Source: Dromaius novaehollandiae
Lineage: Eukaryota; Chordata; Aves; Casuariiformes; Dromaiidae
Reading direction: 5' to 3'
DNA length: 64,000 bases
Assembly: GCF_036370855.1 (NCBI RefSeq)
Contig: NC_088111.1
Location: 18,573,501 to 18,637,500, forward strand
Shown: in pieces, positions 62,401 through 64,000 of the stretch
How positions within the stretch are numbered: the stretch's first letter is position 1
Layout of the letters: every line of letters begins with the position of its first letter
The notes under the pieces: model-generated
Databases searched by the model: none
Seen by the model: only the letters and a program-made list of their open reading frames with translations
What the model was told of the DNA's origin: nothing
Position numbers and translations under genes: made by a program

Positions 62401-63769
62401 TGTTAAAATATTATATACAGATAGCTCTTTATAAATTAAAAGTCTGTGCTTCTCTGTTGAGAAAGTATCAGAAACAGCACACTTAAACAGTTGGAATTGC
62501 TCAATTCCAGCACTTAAGGGGCAAAAGCGATTTGTCTGGCCCTACACCACATTATTGAGTGGCTCACATTCATTGGGGTTGTCTGCAGCTGCAGTTCTAG
62601 AGGTCTTTTTGCTGTCTCAGCCTTGGGGTTTTTACCTCTGATCGAGGGGACAGAGATTGTAGAACAGTGGCAGAGTCAGAAATGGCTCCTGGAAATTAAT
62701 TCTGTCTTTTGAACTATTAAATGTGCAATCATGTGATGAGATGACATGGTTATATTGGCAATGGATTTTTTGATAGCAGTCTTCATTACAAGAGGTAAAG
62801 CTGCAGATGGATAGATGCACTGGCAAACTCATAATCACTGATCGCAGATGAATGGTGTCTTACACAATCCTATGTATATAGGCTCTGTTTATCATCCCTA
62901 ATCAGGGGATGTTTTTATTGCAAGCTTTGTAACGAAAACAGGTAATGCAGGTCCAGGATTTCACACCGTGAATCTCATTCGACAAGGCTCAAAAAGAGCC
63001 ACTGAAAACTTTTACATAGTTTTCTCCTACCTGGAATACCATTCAGACTGCATCATAAAACACAGAATTATCCTTCTCAAGTGAAATGACTGACTTGAAA
63101 AGTTTGCATTCTCCACCCTACACTTGGTCACACATGCAAAAGTAGTAAGCAGGTCAAGAAGTAGTTGTCTTTTGAGTGAGGATGGATTCTTATTTCTCCG
63201 GTAGGGCGATTCTTCTTTTAATGATGGTTTAGAAGATAGTCAGTTGGAATGTTAGAAGGAATCCAGAAAGAGGGATTAGGTGATGGGCATGTGATGAGGT
63301 TAAAGGTTATTACCTACACTTGCTTTTGAGCAATATATTCTTAAGATGCCTCTGAGACTGTAATCTCCATGCAGCTGTTGTATGTCAGATTCACCACAAT
63401 GGTGGGCGTGTAATTCATATTTCTTTAGGGGATGTTTCTTTGGCCATTTCAGATATTAGAGGTGATTGCACTTGTTCTTCTTTAATATGGTTTAAATCTT
63501 AGTTTGGCCAGTTTTAAAGTCTTCTAAGTGTGAGCTTTGCCATCATCCTCCAGGTGTCTGGATGAGATAGAAGAAGCAGAGATCTCCTCCTCCAGCAAAC
63601 CAACAATCCCTGAATGTCCCATCTGTGGGATGCAGTTCCAAACTCCACAGAACCGAGCCACTCACTTGAAACGCTGTGCTGTCAAGATGGCTGTTTCTCC
63701 TAAGAGGCTGCTGCAGGCAGTGCAGTTGCAGATGTCCACGCATGGTGGTGCACCTCTTCAATATCCCAG
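59077..63769 (+). CDS. SLX4: SLX4, structure-specific endonuclease scaffold (5' part; continues beyond the window)
   Basis: Four exons in frame give the first 337 codons: 59077-59434, 60624-60887, 61654-61828 and 63554-63769. SLX4 (BTBD12, FANCP) is the nuclear scaffold that gathers SLX1, XPF-ERCC1 and MUS81-EME1 for crosslink repair and Holliday-junction processing. The start MDELDVDFKKWWANLLVRAK resembles human MDESDDDFKELCANFFQRVK. Two UBZ4 ubiquitin-binding fingers follow: Cys245, Cys248, His263, Cys267 and Cys287, Cys290, His303, Cys307, joined by the conserved CLDE linker and followed by CAVKM. UBZ4-1 is needed for recruitment to ubiquitinated FANCD2-type marks. The first finger begins about 50 residues earlier than in human, because the poorly conserved N-terminal region is shorter. 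The MLR, BTB, SAP and SLX1-binding parts lie past the window. Intron phases match at every joint. Confidence 0.92.
59435..60623 (+). other. SLX4: SLX4 intron between coding exons 1 and 2
   Basis: 1.2 kb, largely filled by a LINE 3' tail (59700-60115). No further exon is needed for the frame. Confidence 0.8.
59700..60115 (+). mobile_element. CR1/L3-type LINE 3' tail
   Basis: The order of blocks follows the reptile/bird LINE 3' end as I remember it: ttggatgtcatcaaggccaa, cattaaacatgatggccaga, aggaagtccttaaactgata, aaggattactttgtacctgt, gagatactgggctagcgaga and ttggtctgatctcatatgct. An open frame of 111 codons across it (59675-60010) is therefore transposon-derived, not a gene. Confidence 0.85.
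60624..60887 (+). CDS. SLX4: SLX4 coding exon 2
   Basis: 264 nt, phase 1 to phase 1, acceptor ccctccag, donor aatg|gtacgt. It encodes SAPSGCSQTTLSFHSAAKLE then a Ser-rich stretch, VAELVVERMQQFKRVAPEQL and an acidic end. The helix MQQFKRVAPEQLKHS precedes the fingers, as in other vertebrate SLX4 proteins. Confidence 0.85.
60888..61653 (+). other. SLX4: SLX4 intron between coding exons 2 and 3
   Basis: 0.77 kb with normal ends. No further exon or mobile element clearly seen. Confidence 0.75.
61654..61828 (+). CDS. SLX4: SLX4 coding exon 3 (UBZ4-1 except its last Cys)
   Basis: 175 nt, acceptor gtgccag, donor acag|gtgaag. It encodes an acidic lead (KEEVPESLEEEGL) and FFCQICQKDLSAMNTTRRGQ then HVNR, three of four zinc ligands of the first UBZ4 finger. 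Confidence 0.93.
61829..63553 (+). other. SLX4: SLX4 intron between coding exons 3 and 4
   Basis: 1.7 kb, AT-rich, normal splice ends. No exon or recognisable mobile element seen. Confidence 0.75.
63554..63769 (+). CDS. SLX4: SLX4 coding exon 4 (last Cys of UBZ4-1 and all of UBZ4-2)
   Basis: 216 nt, acceptor ctccag, donor ccag|gtaagc. It encodes CLDEIEEAEISSSSKPTIPE then CPICGMQFQTPQNRATHLKR and CAVKMAVSPKRLLQAVQLQM. The gene continues in phase 2 beyond the window. Confidence 0.93.
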
Positions 63770-64000
63770 GTAAGCTGGTGAAATTAAAAGATTCTGGTTA
63801 CTTCCTTTGGCCTCAGAGACATTGACCCTGCGCTCTTGGGAATGAACTGCAGAAGGCAGAAGCAAGGCAGACTTGCATGCAAGGTGGGCCCCAAGTCCAA
63901 GGAAAATCAGGCAGAGCCGTGACCCCGTACCACATGAGGAGACTGTGGCAGTTAAGTTGGAGAGTTGCTTTCCTTCAAAAGTGATCAAGTGGTGGATGAC
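63770..64000 (+). other. SLX4: SLX4 intron (partial, window edge)
   Basis: Sequence after the donor gtaagc up to the window end. No exon seen. Confidence 0.8.

Overview
The window is a stretch of vertebrate nuclear DNA holding spliced genes. It is most likely from a bird. The evidence is fragments of CR1/L3-type LINEs, including one 3' end in the classic avian CR1 form near 56.35 kb, compact introns (TRAP1 spans about 26 kb), GC-rich CpG-island promoters and few repeats. I cannot resolve the species; a non-avian sauropsid is possible but less likely.

Three genes lie on the + strand in the order CREBBP - TRAP1 - SLX4, the gene order known from human 16p13.3. (1) 1-9.2 kb is the 3' end of CREBBP (CBP, lysine acetyltransferase and coactivator): three coding exons covering the end of the HAT domain, the ZZ finger, TAZ2, the NCBD and the Gln-rich tail, then a 3'UTR of about 1.5 kb. 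(2) 9.2-13.7 kb is intergenic and runs into a CpG island. (3) 13.8-40.26 kb is complete TRAP1 (mitochondrial HSP90): 18 coding exons that join in frame to 708 codons, with a poly(A) signal at 40239. (4) 40.3-48.8 kb is intergenic. In human this interval holds DNASE1 on the opposite strand; I see no DNase I motif here. It holds two MIR-like SINE remnants and two weak, unrecognised minus-strand open segments. (5) 48.8-49.7 kb is a CpG island with an RFX X-box, two NRF1 palindromes, a CTCF-like site, a long hairpin and a CRE-like site, followed by an ATG-free leader exon candidate. (6) 49.7-59.06 kb is probably the first intron of SLX4, with decayed LINEs. (7) 59.08 kb to the window edge is the 5' coding part of SLX4 (structure-specific nuclease scaffold): four exons including both UBZ4 ubiquitin-binding fingers. 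The gene continues past the window.

The three genes are neighbours by conserved synteny and do not form an operon: CREBBP is a nuclear coactivator, TRAP1 a mitochondrial chaperone and SLX4 a DNA-repair scaffold. I found no clearly new biological system. The best leads are a TRAP1 exon with a poor splice donor 4 nt from a strong frame-breaking donor, a Gly in the near-invariant NASDA ATPase motif of TRAP1, an orphan CpG patch in TRAP1 intron 4, the architecture of the SLX4 CpG island, and the apparent lack of DNASE1. All splice sites were read by eye from GT/AG rules, reading frame and remembered family sequences.
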